A stretch of 64,000 bases of DNA from Parietaria judaica (Eukaryota; Streptophyta; Magnoliopsida; Rosales; Urticaceae). Of the stretch, positions 11,758 through 21,594 are shown piece after piece (the stretch's first letter is position 1; each line of letters opens with the position of its first letter). Location of the stretch: assembly GCA_954871525.1 (NCBI GenBank), contig OX940863.1:8904001-8968000 (forward strand), in the 5' to 3' direction. The notes under the pieces are model-generated. The model was not told the DNA's origin. It was given only the letters and a program-made list of their open reading frames with translations, and did not search any database. A program made the translations under genes and the position numbers.

Positions 11758-12031
11758 GACCAAACAAAAAGCCTTACCCCTTTATCTCAGCCCAGCCCAA
11801 AACCAATTAGAAATTAGGTTTTCTCAACTGACCTTCTCCCAAAACCAATCGCAGGCTCTCGTCCGGCTCCGGCGACGACGTGCGCGACGTCTCTGCTCCC
11901 TGGACCGGACGTGACGGCGGATCCAAGCCGACCCCGACGTAAGGCTCTTCTCGTCGACCTCGACTGACCGTGACAACGTCTCTTTCTTCGCTGCCGTTGT
12001 AGCAGAAGGAAGAAGCTTACATCAGGTTCCA

Positions 12032-12422
12032 ATGGCGTCCTCGAGGCTGGTCTGTAGATTATCCTCCCGATTAAAGCCCTTTGCTTTGAACTCCAGAAAG
12101 CCATCGCTAGCGTCCGAGCTCTCTTCACCGAGTTTGCCCTCTCGATCTAAGTCCACGCCCAATTCTCGCATTTCAAGGTTGTCTTTCTTTTCCCCTTAGG
12201 TGATCTGATGATCGGTAGCTGATTATGCTTTGATTTCGCGTGAATGTTGGTGAAATGGGAAGTTTAGGACTTCAATTTGCTTTCCTTTTCTTTGGCTGTG
12301 CAGATTGCCGGTGCAACTGAGCAGCATCGAGTCGATGATGCCGCTGCACAGCGCGGTGGCGTCGGCGAGGTTAATTTCGAGCTTGTCGGTAGATTCTGAG
12401 AAATGGGGTTTGGTTCCTCAAG
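12032..12422 (+). pseudogene. NOXY2-like gene, copy A, last exon lost
   Basis: Exon 1 (12032-12177) encodes MASSRLVCRLSSRLKPFALN, an Arg/Ser-rich N terminus like a mitochondrial presequence. Exon 2 (12304-12422) encodes LPVQLSSIESMMPLHSAVAS and continues to KWGLVPQ. Both are intact and match copy C at 20219. Intron 2 continues for about 430 bp, then is cut at 12853 by the inverted-repeat block. The terminal exon (GISMPL in copy C) is absent. Without it the frame would read into intron 2 and stop at 12535. I infer this copy is truncated, though a transcript with an altered C terminus is possible. Confidence 0.75.
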
Positions 12423-13456
12423 GTATGCTTGCTCCTTATCAACTCGATGGTTGTAAAGTAATTGCTGCCCGATCAATGAGTATAGGCATATGCTCGATCA
12501 ATGTGAAAGAAGAGATCGTTAGGGTTTTGACCTAAATCCTCAAAATTGAAAACGCAACTGAAAAAAATAAAATATAGTGGTTCGTTCTTAGTGTAGGAGA
12601 TTCGTTCACTTGCAAATGTCAATCCACTATAATTTTAAACTAAGTTCGTTGGTTTCAACCCTCAAGCTCGCTCCCTCTCTGTTTACTGCTACACAAATGG
12701 GCAATTCCTGAGGATACAACATAGACCGTATGAAAAGTATCCTCGCTATATAACTCTTGAACTAGAATTTGCTCAGGGTCCCACGTCAACCCGGGCTCAG
12801 GTTAATCAGCTTTGACTGTTCTGCATCGGGTAGATTAGGCTTCAACTTAACAAAGATAATGTCGACATAACATAAAATAAGCTAGTTATTATAATAAAGT
12901 CACAGAGTACGAATATAAATACGAACATAGAGTATGAAATACGAACATAAATACGAAGTATGGTTCTAAATGCCGATATCGATGTTGTTTATTTTACAGA
13001 TATATCGCTTGCCGACAGATAAATGGGAAGAAATGAATATATCGATTTTCTTTGAATATCGTTTCGCATTTCATATTTTCTAGACACGTCGTGGATATAT
13101 CGAGGACATATCCGGATATTTAAAACCATAATTGGAATCATATACATACAAGACATATTCATTTACCCATGGCGACTATGAACACGGCGATGGTCAGCCT
13201 TTATTTTTTATTTTTATTTTATTCATGAATTAAAACTCTTATATAGCTTTATTACGTGACAATAATTTATTTTCATGACTTAAAATAAGTAAATCAGTTC
13301 ATGTGAGAACAAAGAAATGAAGCCTTCTTGTTGTTTGACGAAAGACCTGACCCATTCTCTTTCGTTTCTTTTACTGGATATCGTAAAAAACTGGCTGATT
13401 TTCTTGCAGGATCATCGAGATCGTTGCGAAACTCGAGATTCCCGGTAACGAAGACT

Positions 13457-14650
13457 ATGGCGATGAGATCTCCACGCCATAAGATCTGTGTGCCCCGGTT
13501 CGCATTCATTTACCAGGCAAAGCGCGGTTTGGTGAACGTTAAACTGAAATGGGCGAAAGACAAGACGCTGGACGCCGTCGTTAAAGCCGACGAAGACGTC
13601 AAAGCGGCTTCTACTCTTGTCAGTGTCATATCCTCGGCTCCTCGGGATTCTCTCCCGATATATCACCTTTCCCATCACCGCGGCCAGCTGGGGCTCCCCG
13701 ACGACCTCAAGCTCTCTACGTTCCTCAGAAGATACCCTTCGGTCTTCCACGAGTCGCGCGCTCTCGACTCGGCAGGAACTTGCGTCCCTTGCTTTGGCTT
13801 GACTTGTCGAGCTCTCGAACTACGGAGAGAAGAACTCCGAGTCCTCAAGGAGAATCAAACGGATGTTATCAATCGGCTCCGAAAACTCCTCATGCTCACG
13901 AGAGATCGGATGCTACCGTTGCAGACGCTAAACCAGCTTCAGTGGGACCTCGGTCTGCCGTACGATTATCCCCGCTCTCTCATCCCTCGCGATCCTACTT
14001 CGTTCTTGTTCGTGAATCTTCCTGATGATCGGGTCGGATTGAAGCTCAATTCTTGGGACGTGGAATTCGCGGTGTCGAAAATGCAGGAGCGAGGTTGCGT
14101 GGCGTTCCCGGTGGGATTCACAAGGGGTTTCGGGTTGAAGAGGAAATGTGCAGAGTGGCTAAAGGAGTTTCAAGAGCTTCCGTACACCTCACCATACTCC
14201 GACCCTTCCCGTTTGGATCCGCGAACCGACGAGTCGGAGAAGAGAGCCGTCGGAGTTTTTCACGAGCTTCTTTACCTAACCATAACGAAGAAAACCGAGC
14301 GCAAGAACGTGAGCAATCTGCGTAGACCGCTGAGTCTTCCTCAGAAGTTTACGAAAGTGTTCGAGCGACATCCCGGGATTTTCTACATCTCGAAGAAGTG
14401 CGATTCGCAGACCGTGGTTCTTCGGGAAGGTTATGACGGTCAGAGGCTCGTGCAGGGACACCCGCTTGTCGATGTCAGGGACGGGCTTCGGAGCTTGCTT
14501 CGGGAGGGTCGATTGGACCGAAGCAGAGGCGTTTACAAGAACCGTACAAGAAGTGAAACAGAGTCTGTAACATCGGAGTGTGATGGCACCACCGTTGACC
14601 TCAAAGTCAACGGCTATGGATCACCTTCTGAGGAGTTTGATCCCTACTAA
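13457..14650 (+). CDS. PORR-domain organelle RNA-binding protein (WTF1/RPD1-like family)
   Basis: A 397-aa single-exon protein of the plant organelle RNA recognition family, whose members bind and help splice group II introns in mitochondria or chloroplasts. Family signatures include VKLKWAKDKTLDAVV near the start, FLRRYPSVF, LLMLTRDRMLPL, LGLPYDYP, FVNLPDD and GLKRKCAEWLKEFQELPYTS. Further on come LRRPLSLPQKFTKVFERHP, GIFYISKK and DVRDGLRSLLREGRL. I chose the ATG at 13457 because the open frame before it has no earlier ATG, and TTCTTGCAG at 13401-13409 looks like a 3' splice site of a 5' UTR intron. The N terminus is basic, as expected for organelle import. The 5' two thirds are mirrored in the right arm of the inverted repeat. 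Length and motifs suggest it is intact; the exact orthologue is not assigned. Confidence 0.88.
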   Translation: MAMRSPRHKICVPRFAFIYQAKRGLVNVKLKWAKDKTLDAVVKADEDVKAASTLVSVISSAPRDSLPIYHLSHHRGQLGLPDDLKLSTFLRRYPSVFHESRALDSAGTCVPCFGLTCRALELRREELRVLKENQTDVINRLRKLLMLTRDRMLPLQTLNQLQWDLGLPYDYPRSLIPRDPTSFLFVNLPDDRVGLKLNSWDVEFAVSKMQERGCVAFPVGFTRGFGLKRKCAEWLKEFQELPYTSPYSDPSRLDPRTDESEKRAVGVFHELLYLTITKKTERKNVSNLRRPLSLPQKFTKVFERHPGIFYISKKCDSQTVVLREGYDGQRLVQGHPLVDVRDGLRSLLREGRLDRSRGVYKNRTRSETESVTSECDGTTVDLKVNGYGSPSEEFDPY

Positions 14651-14875
14651 AATAAATTGCAAGTAGTAAATTATTCTTCATCAAACCATGTCGTCATTTA
14701 TATTCGTACACGTGCTCCAAACAATGGAATTGAAACTTTGGAGAGAAAAAAAATAATGAACATTGAGAGCTTTTACCGTGAAAAAATATTAAATTTATAT
14801 TATCACAAAAATTAAAAATTAGGTACTTACGCCATTATAACCTAAGAGCAACACAAAATGCCAGCCCAATAACTT

Positions 14876-14930
14876 CATCATAAACGGCATGGTTTACCAT
14901 AAACGACATGGTTTACTAATAACGACATGG
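14876..14930. repeat. Short tandem repeat at the inverted-repeat junction
   Basis: AAACGGCATGGTTTACCAT, AAACGACATGGTTTACTAAT and AACGACATGG follow one another with a period of about 20 bp. They directly abut the inner edge of the right arm. Confidence 0.7.
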
Positions 14931-15676
14931 TCGGCGTATGGTGAGGTGTACGGAAGCTCTTGAAACTCCTTTAGCCACTCTGCACATTTCCTCTTCAACC
15001 CGAAACCCCTTGTGAATCCCACCGGGAACGCCACGCAACCTCGCTCCTGCATTCTCGACACTGCGAGTTCCTCGTCCCAGGAATTGAGCTTCAATCCGAC
15101 CCGATCATCAGGAAGATTCACGAACAAGAACGAAGTAGGATCGCGAGGGACGAGAGAGTGGGGATAATCGTACGGCAGACCGAGGTCCCACTGAAGCTGG
15201 TTTAGCGTCTGCAACGGTAGCATCCGATCTCTCGTGAGCATGAGGAGTTTTCGGAGCCGATTGATAACATCCGTTTGATTCTCCTCGAGGACTCGGAGTT
15301 CTTCTCTCCGTAGTTCGAGAGCTCGACAAGTCAAGCCAAAGCAAGGGACGCAAGTTCCTGCCGAGTCGAGAGCGCGCGACTCGTGGAAGACCGAAGGGTA
15401 TCTTCTGAGGAACGTAGAGAGCTTGAGGTCGTCGGGGAGCCCCAGCTGGCCGCGGTGACGCGAAAGGTGATATATCGGGAGAGAATCCCGAGGAGCCGAG
15501 GATATGACACTGACAAGAGTAGAAGCCGCTTTGACGTCTTCGTCGGCTTTAACGACGGCGTCCAGCGTCTTGTCTTTCGCCCATTTCAGTTTCACGTTGA
15601 CCAAACTGCGCTTTGCCTGGTAAATGAATCCGAACCGGGGCACACAGATCTTATGGCGCGGAGATCTCATCGCCAT
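14894..15676 (-). pseudogene. Truncated mirror copy of the PORR gene
   Basis: The frame starts with the same MAMRSPRHKICVPRF and matches the plus-strand copy for about 245 residues with roughly ten substitutions (for example H to R, K to E, I to V). Homology ends after ELPYTSPY, at the inner edge of the arm, and the last residues are unrelated. The C-terminal third of the PORR region is missing. The frame remains open, so the copy seems young. It shares the 5' flank of the intact gene and may be transcribed toward it, giving antisense RNA. Confidence 0.85.
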
Positions 15677-16515
15677 AGTCTTCGTTACCGGGAATCTCGA
15701 GTTTCGCAACGATCTCGATGATCCTGCAAGAAAATCAGCCAGTTTTTTACGATATCCAGTAAAAGAAACGAAAGAGAATGGGTCAAGTCTTTCGTCAAAC
15801 AACAAGAAGGCTTCATTTCTTTGTTCTCACATGAACTGATTTACTTATTTTAAGTCATGAAAATAAATTATTGTCACGTAATAAAGCTATATAAGAGTTT
15901 TAATTCATGAATAAAATAAAAATAAAGACTAACCATCGCCGTGTTCATAGTCGCCATGGGTAAATGAATATGTCTTGTATGTATATGATTCCAATTATGG
16001 TTTTAAATATCCGGATATGTCCTCGATATATCCACGACGTGTCTAGAAAATGAGAAATGCGAAACGATATTCACATGAAATCGATATATTCATTTCTTCC
16101 CATTTATCTGTCGGCAAGCGATATATCTGTAAAATAAACAACATCGATATCGGCATTTAGAACTATACTTCGTATTTATGTTCGTATTTCGTACTCTATG
16201 TTCGTATTTATATTCGTACTCTGTGACTTTATTATAATAACTAGCTTATTTTATGTTATGTCGACATTATCTACTTCATATCCATATATTCCATATTTAC
16301 TAGGAAGAAGAAACAAACAATTAAAGAACTCCATTAATTTCCCATACTACCCTTCCTCTAAGAATTAACTTCCAATGTAGCACATGACAATTTCATTTAA
16401 ATACACTTGAATTAATGGAATCCCAATACATATTTCGTTTTTGATATAATTCGAAAGAGTTACAACTAGGAGAATCCTAGCAAGGAGGCTTCAACACTGT
16501 TATGTACTGACCATA

Positions 16516-16825
16516 ACTTTTTGGATTTTTATATCTAAATTTTCAAATTAGAAAATAAAATAGCTAATTAATTTGAATACTTGACACCCGGATTATAGTG
16601 GTTTGCTCCTAGTGCAAGAGGTACGTCCACGATCCACTTACACTTATAGGTCTTGATCCACTAATTTTGGATTTTTATATCTAAATTTTCAAATTAGAAA
16701 ATAAAATAGCTAACCAATTTGAATACTTGACACCCGGATTATAGTGGTTTGCTCCTAGTGCAAGTGGTACGTCCACGATCCACTTACACTTATAGGTCTT
16801 GATCCACTAATTAGAATTCTTAGTT
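16516..16825. repeat. Tandem duplication of about 155 bp
   Basis: Two copies start with TTTTGGATTTTTATATCTAAA (near 16516 and 16670) and end at TTGATCCACTAAT. They include CGGATTATAGTGGTTTGCTCC. Differences are few (AATTAATTTG versus AACCAATTTG, GCAAGAGG versus GCAAGTGG). A related ATAGTGGTTCGTTCTTAGTG phrase is in intron 2 of NOXY2 copies A and C. Confidence 0.85.
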
Positions 16826-16835
16826 ACACCTTCAA

Positions 16836-17051
16836 TCTCTAATTGGGCTTGTCCACGTGGCAAAAAATTACCATGTCAGCAACCCACGTTTGTCCACGTG
16901 GCCAGAGTTAACGAGTAAGTTAAATGCATTACGAGAATGGAATGGTCAACGCCCCAAATGTGACTTTGAGTACTTTTGCCACAACTTCTAAACTTTGATT
17001 ACACGAGGGGCTCTTTGACCAAACTTTGAGTATTTTCGCCGTCATTAACCC
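16836..17051. mobile_element. MITE, GGGTTAATGACGG family, copy 3 (right half only)
   Basis: It begins inside the element at CTAATTGGGCTTGTCCACG and runs to GTCATTAACCC. Sequence and downstream flank match copy 2 at 11172-11552, so it is a duplicate, not an independent insertion. Confidence 0.8.
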
Positions 17052-17208
17052 TTCTACAATTTATGTTATTTGTGTAGTATTGTATTTTTTTTATTAAATA
17101 AATATCTTTTTTAATTTATGTGTATTTGTAAATTGAATTAATTTATGAAGTTAGTGGTATTTATAAATAACTTAGTATATTCGGGAGATCCTAGATAAAT
17201 AGGAAGGG

Positions 17209-18893
17209 AAACTTGAAAAAATAACCCCCAAAATACAAGCTCTACATGTTTTGTTCCCCGATTTAATGTATATGAAAAATTATTCCTCAAATTGTCTCTT
17301 ACTTTTTTTATTCCCAAAATACCCTTTTTACCACCAACTGTCTAAGTTTAAGAGGAAAACTGTCAAACTTTACCCAGAAAACTATATAACTTAAAACAAA
17401 TTGTCTACCCCGAAAGAGAAAACAATCTAACTTTATGTATAAAACTATCCGACAGTAAAATTTACGTTTTGATGACGGGGGATAAAACTAACATTCTTGA
17501 CACTAAGTTGTCAAAGTGTCTAACTTTAAGATGAAAACTATCTAATTTTACGAGGAAAACTGTCTACACAAAGTTGCAATATTTTGTGAAACCAACCAAC
17601 TGTCTAACTTCAAGAGGAAAACTGTCAAACTTAAAACAAATTGTCTACCCCGAAAGAGAAAACAATCTAACTTTATGTATAAAACTATCCGACAGTAAAA
17701 TTTACGTTTTGATGACGAGGGATAAAACTAACCTTCTTGACACTAAGTTGTCAAAGTGTCTAACTTTAAGATGAAAACTATCTAATTTTACGAGGAAAAC
17801 TGTCTACACAAAGTTGCAATATTTTGTGAAACCAACCAACTGTCTAACTTCAAGAGGAAAACTGTCAAACTTAAAACAAACTGTGTACCCCGAAAGAGAA
17901 AACAATCTAACTTTATGTATAAAACTATCCGACACTAAAATTTACGTTTTGATGATGGGGGATAAAACTAACCTTCTTGACACTAAGTTGTCAAAGTGTC
18001 TAACTTCAAGATGAAAACTATCTAACTTTACGAGGAAAACTGTCTACACAAAGTTGCAATATTTTGTGAAACTAACCAACTGTCTAACTTCAAGAGGAAA
18101 ACTGTCAAACTTTACCCAGAAAACTATCTAAATTAAAACAAACTGTCTACCCCAAAAGAGAAAACAATCTAACTTTATGTATAAAACTATCCGACACTAA
18201 AATTTACGTTTTGATGATGGGGGATAAAACTAACCTTCTTGACACCAAGTTGTCAAATTGTCTAACTTCAAGATGAAAACTATCAACTTTACGAGGAAAA
18301 CTGTCTACACAAAGTTGAAATATTTTGTGAAACTAACCAACTGTCTAACTTCAAGAGGAAAACTGTCAAACTTTACCCAGACTGTCTACCCCGAAAGAGA
18401 AAACCATCAAACTTTATGTGAAAAACTATCCAACATAGAAATTAACGTTTTGATGAAGCGAATAAAATTACCTTTTTTTTTTTACCGTAAATCCATTAAG
18501 TGTCAACATTAATAGTGTAAACTATCTAAGCTAATCTGAAAAACTGTCTACATTTCCTTGTAATTTTTTCCAACAGGAAAAAAGTGTCTAACCGGAGGAA
18601 AAAAACAATCTAACCGTAGCTTAAAAACTGTTCACCAGATCCTGGTATTTTTTTTTTAAAACGGAAAATGTGTCTACCTAGATGAGCAAAACACTCAAAC
18701 TTGTTATAGAAAACTGTCCACCCCTCAAAACTGTCTATCTTGATAGGAAAAACTGTCAAATTTTATGTAAAAAATGTCTAAAAGGGCATTTTGGGCAAAA
18801 ACATGGCAAAATATAGTTTTTCAGAAACATTAAATCGGAAAACAAAACGGGTAGAACTTGCATTTTGGGGGTCATTTTTTCAAGTTTTTCCTT
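17209..18893. mobile_element. Terminal-inverted-repeat element containing a satellite-like array
   Basis: The left end (GGAAACTTGAAAAAATAACC and onward, including CGATTTAATG) is mirrored at the right end (GGGGGTCATTTTTTCAAGTT). The inverted ends are about 80 bp. Between them lies a 240-bp tandem array and a tail of related AAAACTGTCTA motifs. The right end touches the TGGGCCCA of NOXY2 copy B at 18893. No target duplication or transposase is visible. The tail is repeated at 19321-19936 in front of copy C. Confidence 0.6.
17341..18460. repeat. 240-bp tandem array, about 4.5 units
   Basis: The landmark TGTCTACCCCGAAAGAG recurs at about 17401, 17641, 17881, 18143 and 18382, giving spacings of 240, 240, 262 and 239 bp. 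Each unit is built from shorter GAAAACTGTCTAACTT-type motifs. The fourth unit has a small insertion. Because 240 is a multiple of three, short frames recur, but they are broken by stops and are not protein-like. Confidence 0.9.
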
Positions 18894-18900
18894 GGGCCCA
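18893..18900 (+). promoter_or_regulatory. Site II-type TGGGCCCA element, NOXY2 copy B
   Basis: The same palindrome lies about 282 bp before the copy B start codon, directly at the edge of the inverted-repeat element. Confidence 0.5.
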
Positions 18901-19174
18901 GACCGAACAAAAAGCCTTACCCCTTTATCTCAGCCCAGCCCAAAACCAATTAGAAATTAGGTTTTCTCAACTGACCTTCTCCCAAAACCAATCGCAGGCT
19001 CTCATCCGGCTCCGGCGACGACGCGCGCGACGTCTCTGCTCCCTGGACCGGACGTGACGGCGGATCCAAGCGGAACCCGACGTAAGGCTCTTCTCATCGA
19101 CCTCGACTGACCGTGACAACGTCTCTTTCTTCGTTGCCGTTGTAGCAGAAGGAAGAAGCTTACATCAGGTTCCA

Positions 19175-19320
19175 ATGACGTCGTCGAGGCTGGTCTGTAG
19201 ATTATCCTCCCGATTAAAGCCCTTTGCTTTGAACTCCAAAAAGCCATCGCTAGCGTCCGAGCTCTCTTCACCGAGTTTGCCCTCTCGATCTAAGTCCACG
19301 CCCAATTCTCGCATTTCAAG
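19175..19320 (+). pseudogene. NOXY2-like copy B: promoter and exon 1 only
   Basis: The frame MTSSRLVCRLSSRLKPFALN to NSRIS matches exon 1 of copies A and C, with Ala2 to Thr and Arg to Lys changes. At the exon boundary (TTTCAAG then GTTATCTAAC) the sequence switches into the satellite-like repeat. A GT donor is kept in the same phase, so this exon could splice to exon 2 of copy C at 20491 as an alternative first exon. Unspliced, the frame runs into repeat DNA and stops at 19438. Confidence 0.75.
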
Positions 19321-19936
19321 GTTATCTAACTTTACGAGGAAAACTGTCTACACAAAGTTGCAATATTTTGTGAAACTAACCAACTGTCTAACTTCAAGAG
19401 GAAAATTGTCAAACTTTACCCAGACTGTCTACCCCTAAAGAGAAAACCATCAAACTTTATGTGAAAAACTATCCAACATAGAAATTAACGTTTTGATGAA
19501 GCGAATAAAATTACCTATTTTTTTACCATAAATCCATTAAGTGTCAACATTAATAGTGTTAACTATCTAAGCTAATCTGAAAAACTGTCTACATTTCCTT
19601 GTAATTTTTTCCAACAGGAAAAAAGTGTCTAACCGGAGGAAAAAAACAATCTAACCGTAGCTTAAAAACTGTCCACCAGATCCTGGTATTTTTTTTTAAA
19701 ACGGAAAATGTGTCTACCTAGATGAGCAAAATACTCAAACTTGTTATAGAAAACTGTCCACCCCTCAAAACTGTCTATCTTGATAGGAAAAACTGTCAAA
19801 TTTTATGTAAAAAATGTCTAAAAGGGCATTTTGGGCAAAAACATGGCAAAATATAGTTTTTCAGAAACATTAAATCGGAAAACAAAACGGGTAGAACTTG
19901 CATTTTGGAGGTCATTTTTTCTTTCAAGTTTTTCCT
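19321..19936. repeat. Second copy of the array tail
   Basis: This stretch repeats roughly 18281-18892 with few changes, including AACAGGAAAAAAGTGTCTAA and the right inverted end. Together with copy B it forms a tandem duplication of about 1.04 kb: array tail plus promoter plus exon 1. Confidence 0.85.
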
Positions 19937-19944
19937 TGGGCCCA
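19937..19944 (+). promoter_or_regulatory. Site II-type TGGGCCCA element, NOXY2 copy C
   Basis: The palindrome lies 282 bp before the copy C ATG, with AGCCCAGCCC about 30 bp further on. The arrangement equals that of copies A and B. Confidence 0.55.
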
Positions 19945-20218
19945 GACCGAACAAAAAGCCTTACCCCTTTATCTCAGCCCAGCCCAAAACCAATTAGAAA
20001 TTAGGTTTTCTCAACTGACCTTCTCCCAAAACCAATCGCAGGCTCTCATCCGGCTCCGGCGACGACGTGCGCGACGTCTCTGCTCCCTGGACCGGACGTG
20101 ACGGCGGATCCAAGCCGACCCCGACGTAAGGCTCTTCTCGTCGACCTCGACTGACCGTGACAACGTCTCTTTCTTCGCTGCCGTTGTAGCAGAAGGAAGA
20201 AGCTTACATCAGGTTCCA

Positions 20219-21594
20219 ATGGCGTCCTCGAGGCTGGTCTGTAGATTATCCTCCCGATTAAAGCCCTTTGCTTTGAACTCCAGAAAGCCATCGCTAGCGT
20301 CCGAGCTCTCTTCACCGAGTTTGCCCTCTCGATCTAAGTCCACGCCCAATTCTCGCATTTCAAGGTTGTCTTTCTTTTCCCCTTAGGTGATCTGATGATC
20401 GGTAGCTGATTATGCTTTGATTTCGCGTGAATGTTGGTGAAATGGGAAGTTTAGGACTTCAATTTGCTTTCCTTTTCTTTGGCTGTGCAGATTGCCGGTG
20501 CAACTGAGCAGCATCGAGTCGATGATGCCGCTGCACAGCGCGGTGGCGTCGGCGAGGTTAATTTCGAGCTTGTCGGTAGATTCTGAGAAATGGGGTTTGG
20601 TTCCTCAAGGTATGCTTGCTCCTTATCAACTCGATGGTTGTAAAGTAATTGCTGCCCGATCAATGAGTATAGGCATATGCTCGATCAATGTGAAAGAAGA
20701 GATCGTTAGGGTTTTGACCTAAATCCTCAAAATTGAAAACGCAACTGAAAAAAATAAAATATAGTGGTTCGTTCTTAGTGTAGGAGATTCGTTCACTTGC
20801 AAATGTCAATCCACTATAATTTTAAACTAAGTTCGTTGGTTTCAATCCTCAAGCTCGCTCCTTCTCTGTTTACTGCTACACAAATGGGCAATTCCTGAGG
20901 ATACAACATAAACCGTATGAAAAGTATCCTCGCTATATAACTCTTGAACTAGAATTTGCTCAGGGTCCCACGTCAACCCGGGCTCAGGTTAATCAGCTTT
21001 GACTGTTCTGCATCGGGTAGATTAGGCTTCAACTTAACAAAGATGTTCCAATTTTTTTGATGCAATTTGACTTTGGAGATCGAGTATGCTTGGTTGTAAG
21101 TCAATTTTTCATGTCACTGCTCGTTAGAAACAATATAAAGTAACTATAAACCTTACGAGGATTGTGGTGGGATTCGTAGAAAATGGATTAGAGAATATAA
21201 CCAACTAGGCAACTATATTGATTTGTCTAAGCTAATTGTGTTATTAAAAAAAAATTCAAAACCAGTAACGGGCGGACTCTCTATGTTCAACTTGCAATAC
21301 CGTAACGTTGGGTGTTACGATCTTGAATGCTTCATCAGCAAATATTTGGGCTTGAAGGCTCAAGTAAAAGGGATAAGCGAAAAAGTAGTTCTCTTTTCTT
21401 GATTCCAAGTCTTGGCATTGTGAATATTGTTATTTTTCGTGTACACGAGTTAGTTATCATTCCCGCTTCGCATCACCTAATTAGACGAGGTCACTAGTCG
21501 AGTCACTTCCGTTCCTTTTTTTCTTTCTCTAGCCAAACATATACTCATGCATTTTTTTTTTCATTGTTCTTCAGGTATTTCAATGCCTTTATGA
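20219..21594 (+). CDS. Small mitochondrial protein, NOXY2/NFD6-like family (complete copy C)
   Basis: Three exons: 20219-20364, 20491-20609 and 21575-21594, 285 nt in all (94 aa). The N-terminal half is Arg/Ser-rich without acidic runs, as in mitochondrial presequences. The conserved half reads RLPVQLSSIESMMPLHSAVA, then SARLISSLSVDSEKWGLVPQ and ends GISMPL. This pattern (Pro-Val, Glu-Ser-Met, Pro-Leu-His, Ala-Ser-Ala, Leu-Ser) is that of the NONRESPONDING TO OXYLIPINS 2 and NUCLEAR FUSION DEFECTIVE 6 group. Splice sites are AAG-gttgtc, gtgcag-ATTG, CAAG-gtatgc and cttcag-GTAT. The last coding exon is only 20 nt. Copies A (12032) and B (19175) are partial duplicates upstream. Assignment to NOXY2 rests on recalled family patterns. 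Confidence 0.8.

Larger units (their letters stand above)
12854..16272. repeat. 3.4-kb inverted repeat (fold-back) carrying a PORR gene
   Basis: The left arm (12854-14204) and right arm (14929-16272) are near-identical in inverted orientation, about 1.35 kb each, separated by 724 bp. Both outer ends read AGATAATGTCGACATAAC inward, followed by half of an ATATCG-family element (GGTTCTAAATGCCGATATC ... TTTAAAACC). Each arm then contains the 5' part of a PORR gene. The spacer holds the rest of the intact copy. The left edge interrupts intron 2 of NOXY2 copy A. Transcription through both arms would give a long hairpin RNA. Whether it moved as an element or arose by local inverted duplication is not settled. 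Confidence 0.85.

Noticed and set aside
12305..12535. 76-residue frame continuing past NOXY2 exon 2
   Set aside because: It reads through a clear GT donor into intron 2; copy C shows the true third exon.
13328..13456. N-terminal extension of the PORR frame
   Set aside because: It has no ATG and contains a 3' splice-like TTCTTGCAG, so it is more likely 5' UTR or intron.
17341..18460. CRISPR-like array
   Set aside because: Units are 240-bp tandem copies without short repeats separated by unique spacers, in a plant nuclear context.
17574..18512. Repeated frames of 66-84 residues in the tandem array
   Set aside because: They arise because the 240-bp unit is a multiple of three; stops recur in every unit and no domain is recognisable.
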